From Spelaeicoccus albus (lineage in GTDB: Bacteria > Actinomycetota > Actinomycetes > Actinomycetales > Brevibacteriaceae): a stretch of DNA of 64,000 nucleotides. The translations under genes and the position numbers were made by a program. Shown piece by piece: positions 17,357 to 25,998 of this stretch. Below the pieces are notes generated by a model. It was not told the origin of the DNA. It did no database searches and worked only from the letters and a program-made list of their open reading frames with translations. Within the stretch, counting starts at the first letter, position 1. Every line of letters begins with the position of its first letter. The stretch covers positions 620,001 to 684,000 of the forward strand of contig NZ_JACBZP010000001.1 of NCBI RefSeq assembly GCF_013409065.1. Direction: 5' to 3'.

Positions 17357-18251
17357 CCGTCCCTCTTCCGCGAGTTGGTGCAGTGTAATCCCGCGGAACG
17401 ACGATCATTGGCACCGGCAGTGCGCGGAGCATCTTGTTGGCCGACGCGCCGATGAACAGTCGTCGCGGCCCGGCCAGCCGGCTCGAGCCGACAAGCACTA
17501 TCTCGCTCGGCTCGAATTCGAGGGCGCGCACACAGTCTTCTACCGATTCGCCGCGTCCGACGACGGCGGAGACCGGGCATTCGGGCGGCAAAGCCCGCGT
17601 GGCCCGTTCGGCAAGCACGTCGGCGTGCTGTTCGGCGGCTCCGATCCGGTGGACGGCGTCCTCGGAAATGCCCACGGTGCCGATCGCCACCAACGACATG
17701 ATGCGCAGCGGCACGTGGCGGCCGGCCGCCGAGTCGACAGCCACATCCAGCAACGCTTCGGCGCCCTGGCGCGTGCCCGTCGCGCACGTCAACCGGGTGA
17801 TGGCCGGATGTGCCGTGTACCCGGCCGGCGCCAACGCGACGGGCACCGGCGCCGAATGCAACAGCGCGGCGGCCACGCTGCCGACAGTGAAACGTCCGGC
17901 CAGACCGCGGTGTGAGGCGCCGATGACTATCAACGCCGCTTCACTGCCCAAATCCGGGTCGGTGGCCGCTTCGATCAACCCCTCGGTGACCGATTCGGCC
18001 CGCCGAACGCGCCCCGAAGCGCTCACGCCGTCCGGCACCATCGCCAGCGCCTCGTCGACCCATTCGCGTCCCTGCTCGTCGAGCCGGGCGTGATAGGCAC
18101 GATCGGGCGAGTACATGGCGAAGCTCTGGCCCTGCTCGGGCAGCACCGCGACGATGTCCAGACTCGCTCCGCGCGTTCCGGCAAGCGTCGCGGCCAGGGC
18201 GACGGCGTCGCGGCCGCGCCGGTTCGGCGCGTATCCAACTACGTATCGCAT
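17343..18251 (-). CDS. Universal stress protein, two tandem UspA domains
   Basis: A 302-residue protein made of two UspA-like halves. The first ends with GASHRGLAGRFTVGSVA and the second with GSSRLAGPRRLFIGASAN, both fitting the GxxGx9G(S/T) nucleotide-binding pattern, so ATP binding is plausible in both. USPs are cytoplasmic stress and metabolic-state proteins without a single defined reaction. I chose the ATG at 18251 (MRYVVGYAPNRRG), which is the natural USP first strand; the longer frame runs into the amine oxidase gene. It lies between an amine oxidase and an FAD oxidoreductase, an unusual setting that suggests co-expression during amine use. Confidence 0.87.
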   Translation of the reverse strand: MRYVVGYAPNRRGRDAVALAATLAGTRGASLDIVAVLPEQGQSFAMYSPDRAYHARLDEQGREWVDEALAMVPDGVSASGRVRRAESVTEGLIEAATDPDLGSEAALIVIGASHRGLAGRFTVGSVAAALLHSAPVPVALAPAGYTAHPAITRLTCATGTRQGAEALLDVAVDSAAGRHVPLRIMSLVAIGTVGISEDAVHRIGAAEQHADVLAERATRALPPECPVSAVVGRGESVEDCVRALEFEPSEIVLVGSSRLAGPRRLFIGASANKMLRALPVPMIVVPRDYTAPTRGRGTDAQR

Positions 18252-18264
18252 TGTCTGCTCTCTT

Positions 18265-19611
18265 TCAGTTGAGGAGGGCCGCCGCCGTGGCCCGACCCAT
18301 TCGGATCGCCCCGTCGACGTGTTGAAAGCCGCGTCCGGCGATATCGCTACACGAAAAGTACACGCGGCCGGCCGGGGCGCGCATATCGGCGCCGAACCGA
18401 GCGAGGCCACCCAGGTCGAAGCTTGCCGCGTACGCGCCGCGCGTCCATTCTTCGGCGGCCCAGTCGCTTTCGTAGTACACCGCCGGACGCCGTGCTGCGT
18501 CGCCGTACACGCGGGCAAGCGCGTCAAGGATCCGCTCGCGGCGTTCCGGCGGCGACAGCTTGAGCACGCCATCGGCGCGTTCGTCGGAGATGAATCCGAC
18601 AAGGGTGCCTCGGGTATCGCCGAAGTTCGTATTGTCGTAGGACTCGTGTACGAGGCCGTGCGGATCGAATGCCGTACCGGACAGGCCGGCGTCGCGCCAG
18701 AACGGGGTGTCGTAGACGGCGTGTACCTTGATCACGAGGCCCAGCGAGATGTGCTGGTGCAGTTGCATCTGACGCCGGGGCAACGGCGGCGAGAACGTGA
18801 TGCGCTGAATGAGGTTCGGCGGCACGGCCAGGACGACGTGCCCGGCGCGTACCTCGACGTTGCCGGCCGACACCGTGACTCTCGAGTCGTCGGTACGCAC
18901 GTCGAGCGCGGGCGAGTTCAGGAAGACATCGTCACCCAGTTTGTCGGCCAGCCGCAGCGGGACCTGCTGGAGTCCGCCCTTGACGCGTTTGTCCAAGATG
19001 AAGTCGGCATCGACCAGGTTCGAAAAGCCGCCGGCGCTGGCCGCCATCATCACGGCTTGCAGGAGCGAAAACGTGTGCGGCGGTTTGGTCAGCATGGCGG
19101 CACCGATGAACATGGCTATCACGTCGCGGGCATCGGCGTCGTCCGTTTGCGTCTCGAGCCATCCGGCGAACGAGACGGAGTCGTACTCGGCCGCCCTCGG
19201 GTTGGCCCACGGCTCTTCGGCGCCCACATCGGCGGCCAGCCTGTCCATGGCGGCAGTCAACGACTCGATCTCCGTGAGCGTGGTCTGCGGCAACGGCAGG
19301 TCCGCGCCGGTGAATTCGGTCCGGGTGCCGTCGCGACCGACGAAGATGTCGGCGCCGTCGCGGTATCGCGAATAGGTCTCCAGGCCGAGCTCGGCCAGCG
19401 TGCCGAGCAGCGCGTCCTGGTCCGGGGACACCCATTGGCCGCCGAGCTCGAGACTGGCGCCGTCGACGTCCCGCGTCCACAGGCGGCCGCCCACCCTGTC
19501 GCGCGCTTCGAGAACGGCAACCGACCGACCCGCCTTCGTCAGTTCGTGGGCGACGGTGAGCCCGGAGGCTCCGGCGCCGATGACGACGACGTCGCGTGAA
19601 ATGGTGTTCAT
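18265..19611 (-). CDS. puo: Flavin monoamine oxidase, putrescine oxidase-like
   Basis: A 448-residue flavin amine oxidase. It begins with the dinucleotide motif VVIGAGASGL (residues 9-18), followed by LEARDRVGGR (34-43) and ELGGQWVSP (55-63), and ends with the FAD-contacting GRGFQHVDGAIRMGRATA. These are hallmarks of the MAO/putrescine oxidase family, and the actinobacterial putrescine oxidases have this length. The expected reaction turns putrescine into 4-aminobutanal, ammonia and H2O2. Its start overlaps the stop of the PuuP-like permease gene by four bases. The permease partner supports putrescine, but tyramine or another amine cannot be excluded from sequence alone. Confidence 0.8.
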   Translation of the reverse strand: MNTISRDVVVIGAGASGLTVAHELTKAGRSVAVLEARDRVGGRLWTRDVDGASLELGGQWVSPDQDALLGTLAELGLETYSRYRDGADIFVGRDGTRTEFTGADLPLPQTTLTEIESLTAAMDRLAADVGAEEPWANPRAAEYDSVSFAGWLETQTDDADARDVIAMFIGAAMLTKPPHTFSLLQAVMMAASAGGFSNLVDADFILDKRVKGGLQQVPLRLADKLGDDVFLNSPALDVRTDDSRVTVSAGNVEVRAGHVVLAVPPNLIQRITFSPPLPRRQMQLHQHISLGLVIKVHAVYDTPFWRDAGLSGTAFDPHGLVHESYDNTNFGDTRGTLVGFISDERADGVLKLSPPERRERILDALARVYGDAARRPAVYYESDWAAEEWTRGAYAASFDLGGLARFGADMRAPAGRVYFSCSDIAGRGFQHVDGAIRMGRATAAALLN

Positions 19612-20954
19612 GATCTATCCGCTTCTTCGAAATCGAACGATTGGAGCTTCGTGCGGAACCCCTTCGTCAGCACGAGCATGTAGAGGAACCCGATGACGGT
19701 CCAGCTGATGCCGCCGATCAGCGCGTCGGCGTGCAAATTGACCCAGAGGATCCCCGTCATGCCGGCGCCGATGATCGGCAACACCAAATACGTGAAGAAG
19801 TCCCGCGGGGTCTTGTACCGCTTCTTGTGGACCACGAAGTACGCGATGACCGACAAATTGACGAACGTGAACGCGATCAGGGCACCGAAGTTGATGACCG
19901 ATGAAATCAATTCGAGCGTCATGCTGATGGCCAGCAACGACACGACGCCGACCAGGATCACGTTCAGCAGCGGGGTGCGGAATCGCGGATGCACGTAGCC
20001 GAAAAACTTACGCGGCAGCACTCCGTTGCGCCCCATCACGTACAGCAGCCTGGACACACTGGAGTGCGAGGCCAGCCCTGATGCAACGGTGGCGGCGAAG
20101 GCTCCGGCCACGAACACCAGTTGGAAGATCTTGCCGCCGACGTAGAGGCCGATCTCCGGCAGCGTGTCGTCGGTGTTGTGAAAGTGCGCGACGGTGGGAA
20201 ACAAGGCCTGTGCAAAATAGCCGGCCACGAAGAAGATGGCGCCGCCGATGAAGATGGTCAAAAGAATTGCCTTCGGCATCACACTGACGTGTTTGGCCTC
20301 TTCGGTGTACATCGTGACGGCATCGAAGCCGATGAACGAAAAGCACACGACGGTGGCGCCGGTCAATACGGCCCCGACCTGCACGCCCGCGTGGATCAGC
20401 GGATCCGTCGTCATGATCGTGCCGGCGCCCATACCGTTGGACAGTTGGATCGACCCGAACACGAGGAACGCCGCGATCAGCGTGATTTCAAACACCACCA
20501 GGATCGTGTTCAGCCGCGACGTGCCCTTCATGCTCCAGGCGTTGATGCCGGTGACGACCGCAACATACGACACGACCCATACCCAGGCCGGCACGCTCGG
20601 AAAGAGCGACACCATGTAGATGCGGATGATCAGCGCGTTCACCATGGGTAGGAGCAGATAGTCGAGCAGCGCAGCCCAGCCGACCATGAAACCGAGCCTC
20701 TTGCTCATGGTTTCGCGGGTGTAGGTATACGCGGATCCGGCGCTGGGGAAGACCTTCACCATCTTGCCGTAGCTCAGGCCCGTGAAGAGCATGACGACCA
20801 GCGCCACGAGGTAGGCCAGCGGCACGACGCCATCCGTCTGTTTCGACACGATGCCGAACGTGTCGAACACGACTGTCGGCGTCATATAGCCGAGTCCGAG
20901 CCCCACGATGGCCCAGAGGCCCAGGGATCGTTTCAGGCTGTTTTGGTCGGACAT
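19608..20954 (-). CDS. APC-superfamily amino acid/polyamine permease, PuuP-like
   Basis: A 448-residue integral membrane transporter with about twelve hydrophobic segments. The first span carries the APC-family motif LGLGYMTPTVVFDTFGIV, and the loop LSYGKMVKVFPSAGSAYTYTRE is the conserved stretch after the second span. The protein most resembles putrescine importers in the family, judged by this motif set and by the neighbouring oxidase. It would be a proton-driven importer of putrescine or another small amine. It is followed with ATGA overlap by the oxidase gene. A gap of 142 bases separates it from the dehydrogenase gene upstream and contains a hairpin at 21059-21088. Confidence 0.85.
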   Translation of the reverse strand: MSDQNSLKRSLGLWAIVGLGLGYMTPTVVFDTFGIVSKQTDGVVPLAYLVALVVMLFTGLSYGKMVKVFPSAGSAYTYTRETMSKRLGFMVGWAALLDYLLLPMVNALIIRIYMVSLFPSVPAWVWVVSYVAVVTGINAWSMKGTSRLNTILVVFEITLIAAFLVFGSIQLSNGMGAGTIMTTDPLIHAGVQVGAVLTGATVVCFSFIGFDAVTMYTEEAKHVSVMPKAILLTIFIGGAIFFVAGYFAQALFPTVAHFHNTDDTLPEIGLYVGGKIFQLVFVAGAFAATVASGLASHSSVSRLLYVMGRNGVLPRKFFGYVHPRFRTPLLNVILVGVVSLLAISMTLELISSVINFGALIAFTFVNLSVIAYFVVHKKRYKTPRDFFTYLVLPIIGAGMTGILWVNLHADALIGGISWTVIGFLYMLVLTKGFRTKLQSFDFEEADRS

Positions 20955-21058
20955 GGGTCAACTTCCGTTTTTGGCCGGGAGCTACCGCGGACGGCGCCGT
21001 GCGGCCATACGTACGGGACGTCGGGCCGGGCGCCGTGCGGGTGCGGGTCGGGCCCGGC

Positions 21059-21088
21059 CGGAACGGCCGGCGTCGGCCGGCCGTTCCG
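21059..21088 (-). terminator. Hairpin after the aldehyde dehydrogenase gene
   Basis: A perfect 12-base stem (CGGAACGGCCGG/CCGGCCGTTCCG) with a six-base loop, eight bases beyond the dehydrogenase stop on the minus strand. No T-run follows. It may reduce read-through into the permease-oxidase genes or stabilise the dehydrogenase message. The remaining 100 bases to 20955 are GC-rich and show nothing more I can name. Confidence 0.6.
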
Positions 21089-21096
21089 TCGGATCG

Positions 21097-22530
21097 TCAG
21101 GCTTCCAAATTGGTCATCACGTGTTTGATGCGCGTGTAGTCCTCGAATCCGTACATCGACAGATCCTTGCCGTAGCCGGAGTGCTTGAAGCCGCCGTGCG
21201 GCATTTCGGCGACGAGCGGGATATGGGTGTTGATCCATACGCAACCGAAGTCGAGCTTCTTGGCCAGGCGCATGGCCCGGCCGTGGTCTTTGGTCCATAT
21301 GCTGGAGGCCAGGCCGTACTCGACTCCGTTCGCCCAGCGCAACGCCTCGTCCTCGTCGGTGAATTTCTGCGCGGTGATGACGGGGCCGAAGATCTCGTTT
21401 TGAATTGCCTCGTCGTCCTGCAGAAGATCGGAGACGACCGTCGGCTCGTAGAAGTAACCGGGCCTGTCGACGGCGTGCCCACCGGCGCTCATGGTGGCGT
21501 GATCGGGCAGGGAATCCATCATGCCCTTGACCCGGTTGAACTGGTTGACGTTGTTGACCGGGCCGAACAGCACGTCGTCATCGGGCAGGCCCGGCTGGTT
21601 GGAAGCCGCCTGTTCGGACAGCGCATCCACCAGATCTTTGTAAATGCCCGGACCGGCAATGACGCGGGTGGCCGCGGTGCAGTCCTGACCGGCATTGAAG
21701 TAGCCGGCCTCGGCGATACCTGCGGCAGCGGCTTCGAGATCGGCGTCGTCGAAGACCATGACGGGAGCCTTCCCACCCAGTTCGAGGTGGACTCGTTTGA
21801 CGTCGCTGGCGGCGGTGCGCGCCACCTCCATGCCGGCACGAACCGATCCGGTGATCGACACCATGGCGGGAATCGGATGCTCGACAAGCGTTTGGCCGGT
21901 CTGCCGATCGCCGCACACGACATTGAAAACGCCCGGCGGGAAGAACTCGGCCGCGACCTCGGCCATCCACAGTGCGCTGACCGGCGTCGTGTCGGAGGGC
22001 TTGAGGACTACCGTGTTGCCGGCCGCGAGCGCGGGGATGAATTTCCATACCGCCATCATGAACGGATAGTTCCACGGTGCGACCTGACCAATGACGCCGA
22101 CCGGCTCGCGCCGGATCATCGATGTCATATTCGCCATGTATTCACCGGCTGCGCGGCCTTCCAGCACGCGTGCCGCGCCGGCGAAGAACCTGATCTGGTC
22201 GAGCGCCATCGGGATCTCTTCGCTGGCCACGAGGGTCTTCGGTTTGCCGCAGTTCTCGCTTTCGATGTCGATGAGTTCCTGCTGCCGGGCCTCCATGGCG
22301 TCGGCGAATTTCAGCAGCGCCATCTGCCTTTCGGCAGGCGTCGTGTCGCCCCACGTCTCAAACGCGGCGGCCGCGGCTTTGAAGGCCGCGTCGAGGTCGG
22401 CGGCGGATGAGACCGGTGCCGTGGCGTAGGCCTCGCCGGTGGACGGATTGACGATCTCGGCGGTTCGCCCGTCTGCCGAATCGGCATAGGTTCCATTGAC
22501 GAAATTGCGCAAGGCGCGCAGCTGACTCAT
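21097..22530 (-). CDS. Gamma-aminobutyraldehyde dehydrogenase-like aldehyde dehydrogenase
   Basis: A 477-residue NAD(P)+-dependent dehydrogenase. Cofactor pocket APWNYPF near residue 151, catalytic Glu in HLELGGKAP (about 250) and nucleophilic Cys in GQDCTAATR (about 284). The C-terminal [23 protein letters not shown] is typical of the aminobutyraldehyde/betaine aldehyde group. It would take 4-aminobutanal from the oxidase to GABA. The ATG at 22530 follows GGGAGA, which decides the start; an upstream in-frame extension of 59 residues reads into the shared promoter region. It is transcribed away from the lrp-aminotransferase pair. Confidence 0.9.
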   Translation of the reverse strand: MSQLRALRNFVNGTYADSADGRTAEIVNPSTGEAYATAPVSSAADLDAAFKAAAAAFETWGDTTPAERQMALLKFADAMEARQQELIDIESENCGKPKTLVASEEIPMALDQIRFFAGAARVLEGRAAGEYMANMTSMIRREPVGVIGQVAPWNYPFMMAVWKFIPALAAGNTVVLKPSDTTPVSALWMAEVAAEFFPPGVFNVVCGDRQTGQTLVEHPIPAMVSITGSVRAGMEVARTAASDVKRVHLELGGKAPVMVFDDADLEAAAAGIAEAGYFNAGQDCTAATRVIAGPGIYKDLVDALSEQAASNQPGLPDDDVLFGPVNNVNQFNRVKGMMDSLPDHATMSAGGHAVDRPGYFYEPTVVSDLLQDDEAIQNEIFGPVITAQKFTDEDEALRWANGVEYGLASSIWTKDHGRAMRLAKKLDFGCVWINTHIPLVAEMPHGGFKHSGYGKDLSMYGFEDYTRIKHVMTNLEA

Positions 22531-22695
22531 GGGATCTCCCCAAACTGTGGTGGACGTCACGGTTGAGTGCAACCATACCCGGTCACCGATGATTTCGATA
22601 GTCTTCGACAAATATTCAACGAAATTCATTACACAATTGCCGTCGCTGGTGCTGAATTGGTTGCTATCGAGCGCAACGCGTCGTAGAGTCACTGT
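22531..22695. promoter_or_regulatory. Divergent control region between dehydrogenase and lrp genes
   Basis: A 165-base gap, markedly richer in A/T than the flanks, between two divergent genes. It holds GGTTGAGTGCAACC at 22561-22574 (arms GGTTG/CAACC) and several A/T-rich GAAATTC/GAATATT-like stretches, the kind of DNA that Lrp-family proteins bind. The Lrp-like protein encoded on the right probably acts here on both sides; that is inference from position. Confidence 0.5.
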
Positions 22696-23157
22696 ATGAA
22701 CGCGCATCCGGGCACCGTTGACGACCTTTCAAAGGCGATCATCGAACAGCTGCAGGAAGACGGTCGCCGCTCCTATGCGGCAGTCGGCAAGGCCGTCGGA
22801 TTGTCCGAGGCGGCCGTCCGTCAACGTGTCGCGCGTTTGGTCGAGAACGGCACCGTTCAGATAGTCGCCGTCACCGACCCCCTGCAGTTGGGCTTTGCCC
22901 GCCAGGCAATGATCGGCGTCACGGTGTCCGGCGACATCTCCGAGGTCTCCGATCAGCTCGCCGAATTGCCGGAGGTCGATTACGTGGTGATCACCGCGGG
23001 CTCCTTCGACATCCTGGCCGAGATCGTCTGCTCGGATGACGATGAACTCCTGCACGTCGTCAACGACCGCGTGCGAGCCATGCCCGGCGTCGTCAGCACC
23101 GAAACGTTCGTTTATTTATCGCTCCGTAAACAGCAATACAACTGGGGGACCAGATGA
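22696..23157 (+). CDS. Lrp/AsnC-family transcriptional regulator
   Basis: A 153-residue regulator. The N-terminal half has the Lrp helix-turn-helix ([38 protein letters not shown], residues 11-48 overall). The C-terminal half is the RAM ligand domain ([24 protein letters not shown]). Proteins of this type sense amino acids and control nearby catabolic genes. Its stop overlaps the start of the aminotransferase gene (ATGA), and it is divergent from the dehydrogenase gene, so it is a strong candidate for local control of the putrescine-to-GABA genes. The ligand may be GABA or another amino acid. Confidence 0.9.
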   Translation: MNAHPGTVDDLSKAIIEQLQEDGRRSYAAVGKAVGLSEAAVRQRVARLVENGTVQIVAVTDPLQLGFARQAMIGVTVSGDISEVSDQLAELPEVDYVVITAGSFDILAEIVCSDDDELLHVVNDRVRAMPGVVSTETFVYLSLRKQQYNWGTR

Positions 23158-24542
23158 CAGTCAACACGACAGCAGCGGGAACCGATATGCAAAAGGCCGC
23201 CCGCGACCACCTATGGATGCACATGGCCCGACACTCGGATATCGCGGCCGGCGGCAATGTGCCCATCATCACGCACGGCGAGGGCCACAAGATCTGGGAC
23301 TCGAACGGCAAGGAGTACATCGACGGACTGGCCGGCCTGTTCGTCGTCCAGGTCGGGCACGGACGCGAAGAACTCGCCGAAGCCGCGGCCAAGCAGGCAA
23401 AGGATTTGTCGTACTTCCCGCTGTGGTCGTATGCGCATCCGAAGGCCATTGAACTTGCCGAACGACTGGCCAATTACGCACCCGGCGATTTGAACCGCGT
23501 GTTCTTCACCACCGGCGGCGGCGAGGCCGTCGAATCCGCGTGGAAGCTTGCCAAGCAGTATTGGAAGCTGCAGGGCAAGCCGTCGAAGACCAAAGTCATC
23601 TCCCGTCAGGTCGCCTACCACGGAACGCCACAGGGCGCCCTGGCCATCACCGGCATCCCCGGGATGAAGGAACCGTTCGAGCCGCTCGTGCCCGGGTCGT
23701 TCCGCGTACCGAACACCAACCAGTACCGTGCGCCGGAAGACCTGCGGGACGATCCGAAGGCGTTCGGCCGGTGGGCCGCCGACCGGATCGGCGAGGCGAT
23801 CGAGTTCGAGGGCCCTGATTCCGTGGCTGCCGTGTTCTTGGAGCCGGTGCAGAACTCCGGCGGCTGCTTCCCGCCGCCTCCCGGATATTTCGAGCGGGTC
23901 CGCGAGATCTGCGACGAATACGACGTGCTGCTGGTATCGGACGAAGTCATTTGCGCGTTCGGCCGCATCGGCGAGATGTTCGCCAGCACGGACTTCGATT
24001 ACACGCCGGACATCATCACGTGCGCCAAGGGCATGACCTCGGGTTACTCCCCCATCGGCGCCATGATCGCATCGGACAAATTGTTCGAGCCGTTCACGCA
24101 CGGCGACACCACCTTCTACCACGGGTACACGTTCGGCGGGCATCCGGTGTCGTCGGCGGTGGCGATGGCGAACCTCGATATTTTCGAGCGTGAGGGCCTG
24201 AACCAACACGTGCACGAAAATGCGCCGAGGTTCCGCAAGACGCTTGAACGACTGCTCGACCTGCCGATCGTCGGCGACGTCCGCGGCGACGGGTACTTCT
24301 ACGGCATCGAGCTGGTCAAGGACAAAGAGACCCGAGAAACGTTCAACGACGAGGAATCGGAGCGGCTGCTGCGCGGCTTCTTGTCGACGGCGCTCTTCGA
24401 TGCGGGACTCTACTGCCGGGCCGACGACCGCGGCGACCCCGTCATTCAGCTGGCGCCGCCGCTCACGATCGGACAGACGGAGTTCGACCAGATCGAGTCG
24501 ATTCTGCACGGCGTCCTGACCGAAGCCTGGTCGCGCCTCTGA
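23154..24542 (+). CDS. Class III pyridoxal-phosphate aminotransferase (putrescine/GABA type)
   Basis: A 462-residue aminotransferase. The cofactor-binding region includes TTGGGEAVESAWK (about 119-131), the aromatic YHG at 155-157, the Asp in VSDEVICAFGR (263) and the Schiff-base lysine in TCAKGMTSGYSP (Lys 292). Its closest pattern is the omega-amine:pyruvate/putrescine:pyruvate group, which moves a terminal amino group from putrescine, GABA or beta-alanine to pyruvate. It is cotranscribed with the Lrp regulator. It may convert GABA to succinic semialdehyde, completing the pathway, or act on putrescine directly as an alternative to the oxidase. Sequence alone does not separate these. Confidence 0.88.
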   Translation: MTVNTTAAGTDMQKAARDHLWMHMARHSDIAAGGNVPIITHGEGHKIWDSNGKEYIDGLAGLFVVQVGHGREELAEAAAKQAKDLSYFPLWSYAHPKAIELAERLANYAPGDLNRVFFTTGGGEAVESAWKLAKQYWKLQGKPSKTKVISRQVAYHGTPQGALAITGIPGMKEPFEPLVPGSFRVPNTNQYRAPEDLRDDPKAFGRWAADRIGEAIEFEGPDSVAAVFLEPVQNSGGCFPPPPGYFERVREICDEYDVLLVSDEVICAFGRIGEMFASTDFDYTPDIITCAKGMTSGYSPIGAMIASDKLFEPFTHGDTTFYHGYTFGGHPVSSAVAMANLDIFEREGLNQHVHENAPRFRKTLERLLDLPIVGDVRGDGYFYGIELVKDKETRETFNDEESERLLRGFLSTALFDAGLYCRADDRGDPVIQLAPPLTIGQTEFDQIESILHGVLTEAWSRL

Positions 24543-24550
24543 CTTCACAT

Positions 24551-24598
24551 CGCCGAGTGGTGGATGGGTGCCCGGTCACTCGCAAGTAACCGGGCACC
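24551..24598 (+). terminator. Hairpin after the aminotransferase, joined to a partial family B repeat
   Basis: GGTGCCCGGT (24567-24576) pairs with ACCGGGCACC (24589-24598) across a 12-base loop, just after the aminotransferase stop. The bases before it (CGCCGAGTGGTGG, 24551-24563) equal the outer part of the family B repeat, so the element may be a degenerate copy. Terminator use is likely from position. Confidence 0.6.
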
Positions 24599-24631
24599 AG
24601 TTCACCTCTCGGCGACGGGTACCGTAGTGCG

Positions 24632-25030
24632 ATGACCGTCTTGCCGATTACCGCCGCGTGCTTGCTCGACACCGAGGGGCGCATCGTCACGGTGCGCAAG
24701 CGCGGAACCGCCAAGTTCATGCTGCCGGGCGGCAAGATCGAGTCCGGGGAATCGGCGTCGGACGGCGTTCTTCGGGAGATTCGCGAAGAGATCGGTCTTG
24801 TCGTGCGCCAATGCGACCTGCGGCCGCTCGGCAGGTACTCCGTCGCTGCCGCCAACGAGGCCGATACGTGGATCGATGCGCGCATCTTTGTGGGCGCGTT
24901 GCACCGCGCCGTCCGGCCCGAAGCAGAGATCGACGAGGTGCGCATGCTTGATCCCGGTGCCCCGTTGCCCACCGACTTGGCGCCGCTCTTGACGCAGCAC
25001 GTGCTCCCGGCGCTACGCCGGGGATTATGA
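24632..25030 (+). CDS. NUDIX hydrolase
   Basis: A compact 132-residue protein, one domain. The Nudix box is complete: GGKIESGESASDGVLREIREEIGL, here residues 33-56, with the spacing G-x5-E-x7-REIREEIG that binds the metal. Family members cleave nucleoside diphosphates linked to another group; 8-oxo-dGTP, ADP-ribose and similar molecules are possible and cannot be told apart here. The start codon follows a GGTACCGTAGTGCG stretch without a strong ribosome site. It stands alone after the hairpin that ends the aminotransferase operon. Confidence 0.85.
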   Translation: MTVLPITAACLLDTEGRIVTVRKRGTAKFMLPGGKIESGESASDGVLREIREEIGLVVRQCDLRPLGRYSVAAANEADTWIDARIFVGALHRAVRPEAEIDEVRMLDPGAPLPTDLAPLLTQHVLPALRRGL

Positions 25031-25130
25031 GCGCTGCGGCTCCGCGCGCGTCCGCCCGGAAGCGGCAACCCTGACCGGTCGAGTCCGCCGGCTATGGCCG
25101 GTACGTCGCTCCCGATCCTCGCTCGGACCG

Positions 25131-25160
25131 GCAGCCATTCGCCACCACTCGGCGAGGCGG
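25131..25160. repeat. Family B repeat, single arm
   Basis: GCAGCCATTCGCCACCACTC followed by GGCGAGGCGG: one arm of the repeat found complete as a hairpin at 59041-59103. It lies in the 142-base gap between the NUDIX gene and a convergent gene. The rest of the gap (25031-25130) is GC-rich with no feature I can support. Confidence 0.7.
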
Positions 25161-25172
25161 CACGGCGGCTGG

Positions 25173-25823
25173 TCAGTGCGCGGCGGTGAACCGGGTCCGG
25201 CTGTGCGCCGGCGATTCAATCTCATCGACGAGCGCGCGAGCGTAGTCCTGTCCGGAGATCTTCGATCCGCCGTTTTCATCGGTGACAAGGACGTCCGCGC
25301 CCAGGCGATACGACCCCGCCGGCTCCACGCCCGCGGCAGCTCCGAACTGCGCAGCGGGACTCAAATAAAACCAATCGACGCCGCTCTTGTCCTCTTGGAG
25401 TCGCTCCAATACTGCGACGTGGTTCGTGGCCTCGGGCTTGAATTCCTCCGGGAAGTCCGGCGTATCGAGCAGTCGCGGCCCGTCGTCGCTGACCTTGAGC
25501 GACGCGGCCCCGCCGACGAATGCCAGACGAGTCCGGTGATGCGCGGCCACAGCGGTGACGCCCGGCACGGAATCAAGCAGTTTGCGGCCATCGATCTCGC
25601 GGGCCGGGACCGCGACGACCATCAGGTCGACGTCGGCAGCCACGTCATTGACGAGCTCGGCATCGTGGATCGATCCGGGACGAACATCCGCAGCCTCGTG
25701 GTCAACGACTATCCGGCTGACGTCGCGGGCAACGGCGGTTACCCGATGGCCGCGACGCAGAGCCTCCTCGGTGATGTGTCCGCCGGCGAATCCCGACGCA
25801 CCGAATACAGCGATTTTTGCCAT
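25173..25823 (-). CDS. NAD(P)-binding short-chain/NmrA-like oxidoreductase
   Basis: A 216-residue Rossmann-fold protein. The nucleotide motif GASGFAGGH is at residues 8-16, then ALRRGHRVTAVARDVSRI, in the atypical SDR/NmrA style used by YwnB- and YwnB-like reductases. The catalytic Tyr-x3-Lys of classical SDRs is not evident, so it could be a redox sensor or NAD(P)H-dependent reductase of unknown substrate. It is a single gene on the minus strand, convergent with the NUDIX gene. Confidence 0.78.
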   Translation of the reverse strand: MAKIAVFGASGFAGGHITEEALRRGHRVTAVARDVSRIVVDHEAADVRPGSIHDAELVNDVAADVDLMVVAVPAREIDGRKLLDSVPGVTAVAAHHRTRLAFVGGAASLKVSDDGPRLLDTPDFPEEFKPEATNHVAVLERLQEDKSGVDWFYLSPAAQFGAAAGVEPAGSYRLGADVLVTDENGGSKISGQDYARALVDEIESPAHSRTRFTAAH

Positions 25824-25926
25824 GGTTCTTCCTACTCAATCCTCAAACATTTAAGGGCATCCAACTGTCCTGGTCATCCGGGCATTCCCTCGTCCCCGGG
25901 GAACGCCGCATACAGCCGGACATGAA

Positions 25927-25968
25927 TCGGCGGACGGCGCTAAGGCCGAGCCGGACGCCGTCCGCCGA
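25927..25968 (-). terminator. Strong hairpin after the symporter gene
   Basis: TCGGCGGACGGCG (25927-25939) pairs with CGCCGTCCGCCGA (25956-25968), a perfect 13-base stem with a 16-base loop. It lies 30 bases beyond the symporter stop at 25999, so it probably ends that operon. The same 175-base gap also contains the promoter of the SDR-like gene. Confidence 0.65.
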
Positions 25969-25998
25969 TCGTTGAACAATATCGTACAACGTTGAATC

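Noticed and set aside
6489-24542. Classic gamma-glutamyl (Puu) putrescine pathway
   Set aside because: PuuB-like oxidases and a dehydrogenase are present, but no glutamine-synthetase-like PuuA or PuuD-type hydrolase is seen in the window.
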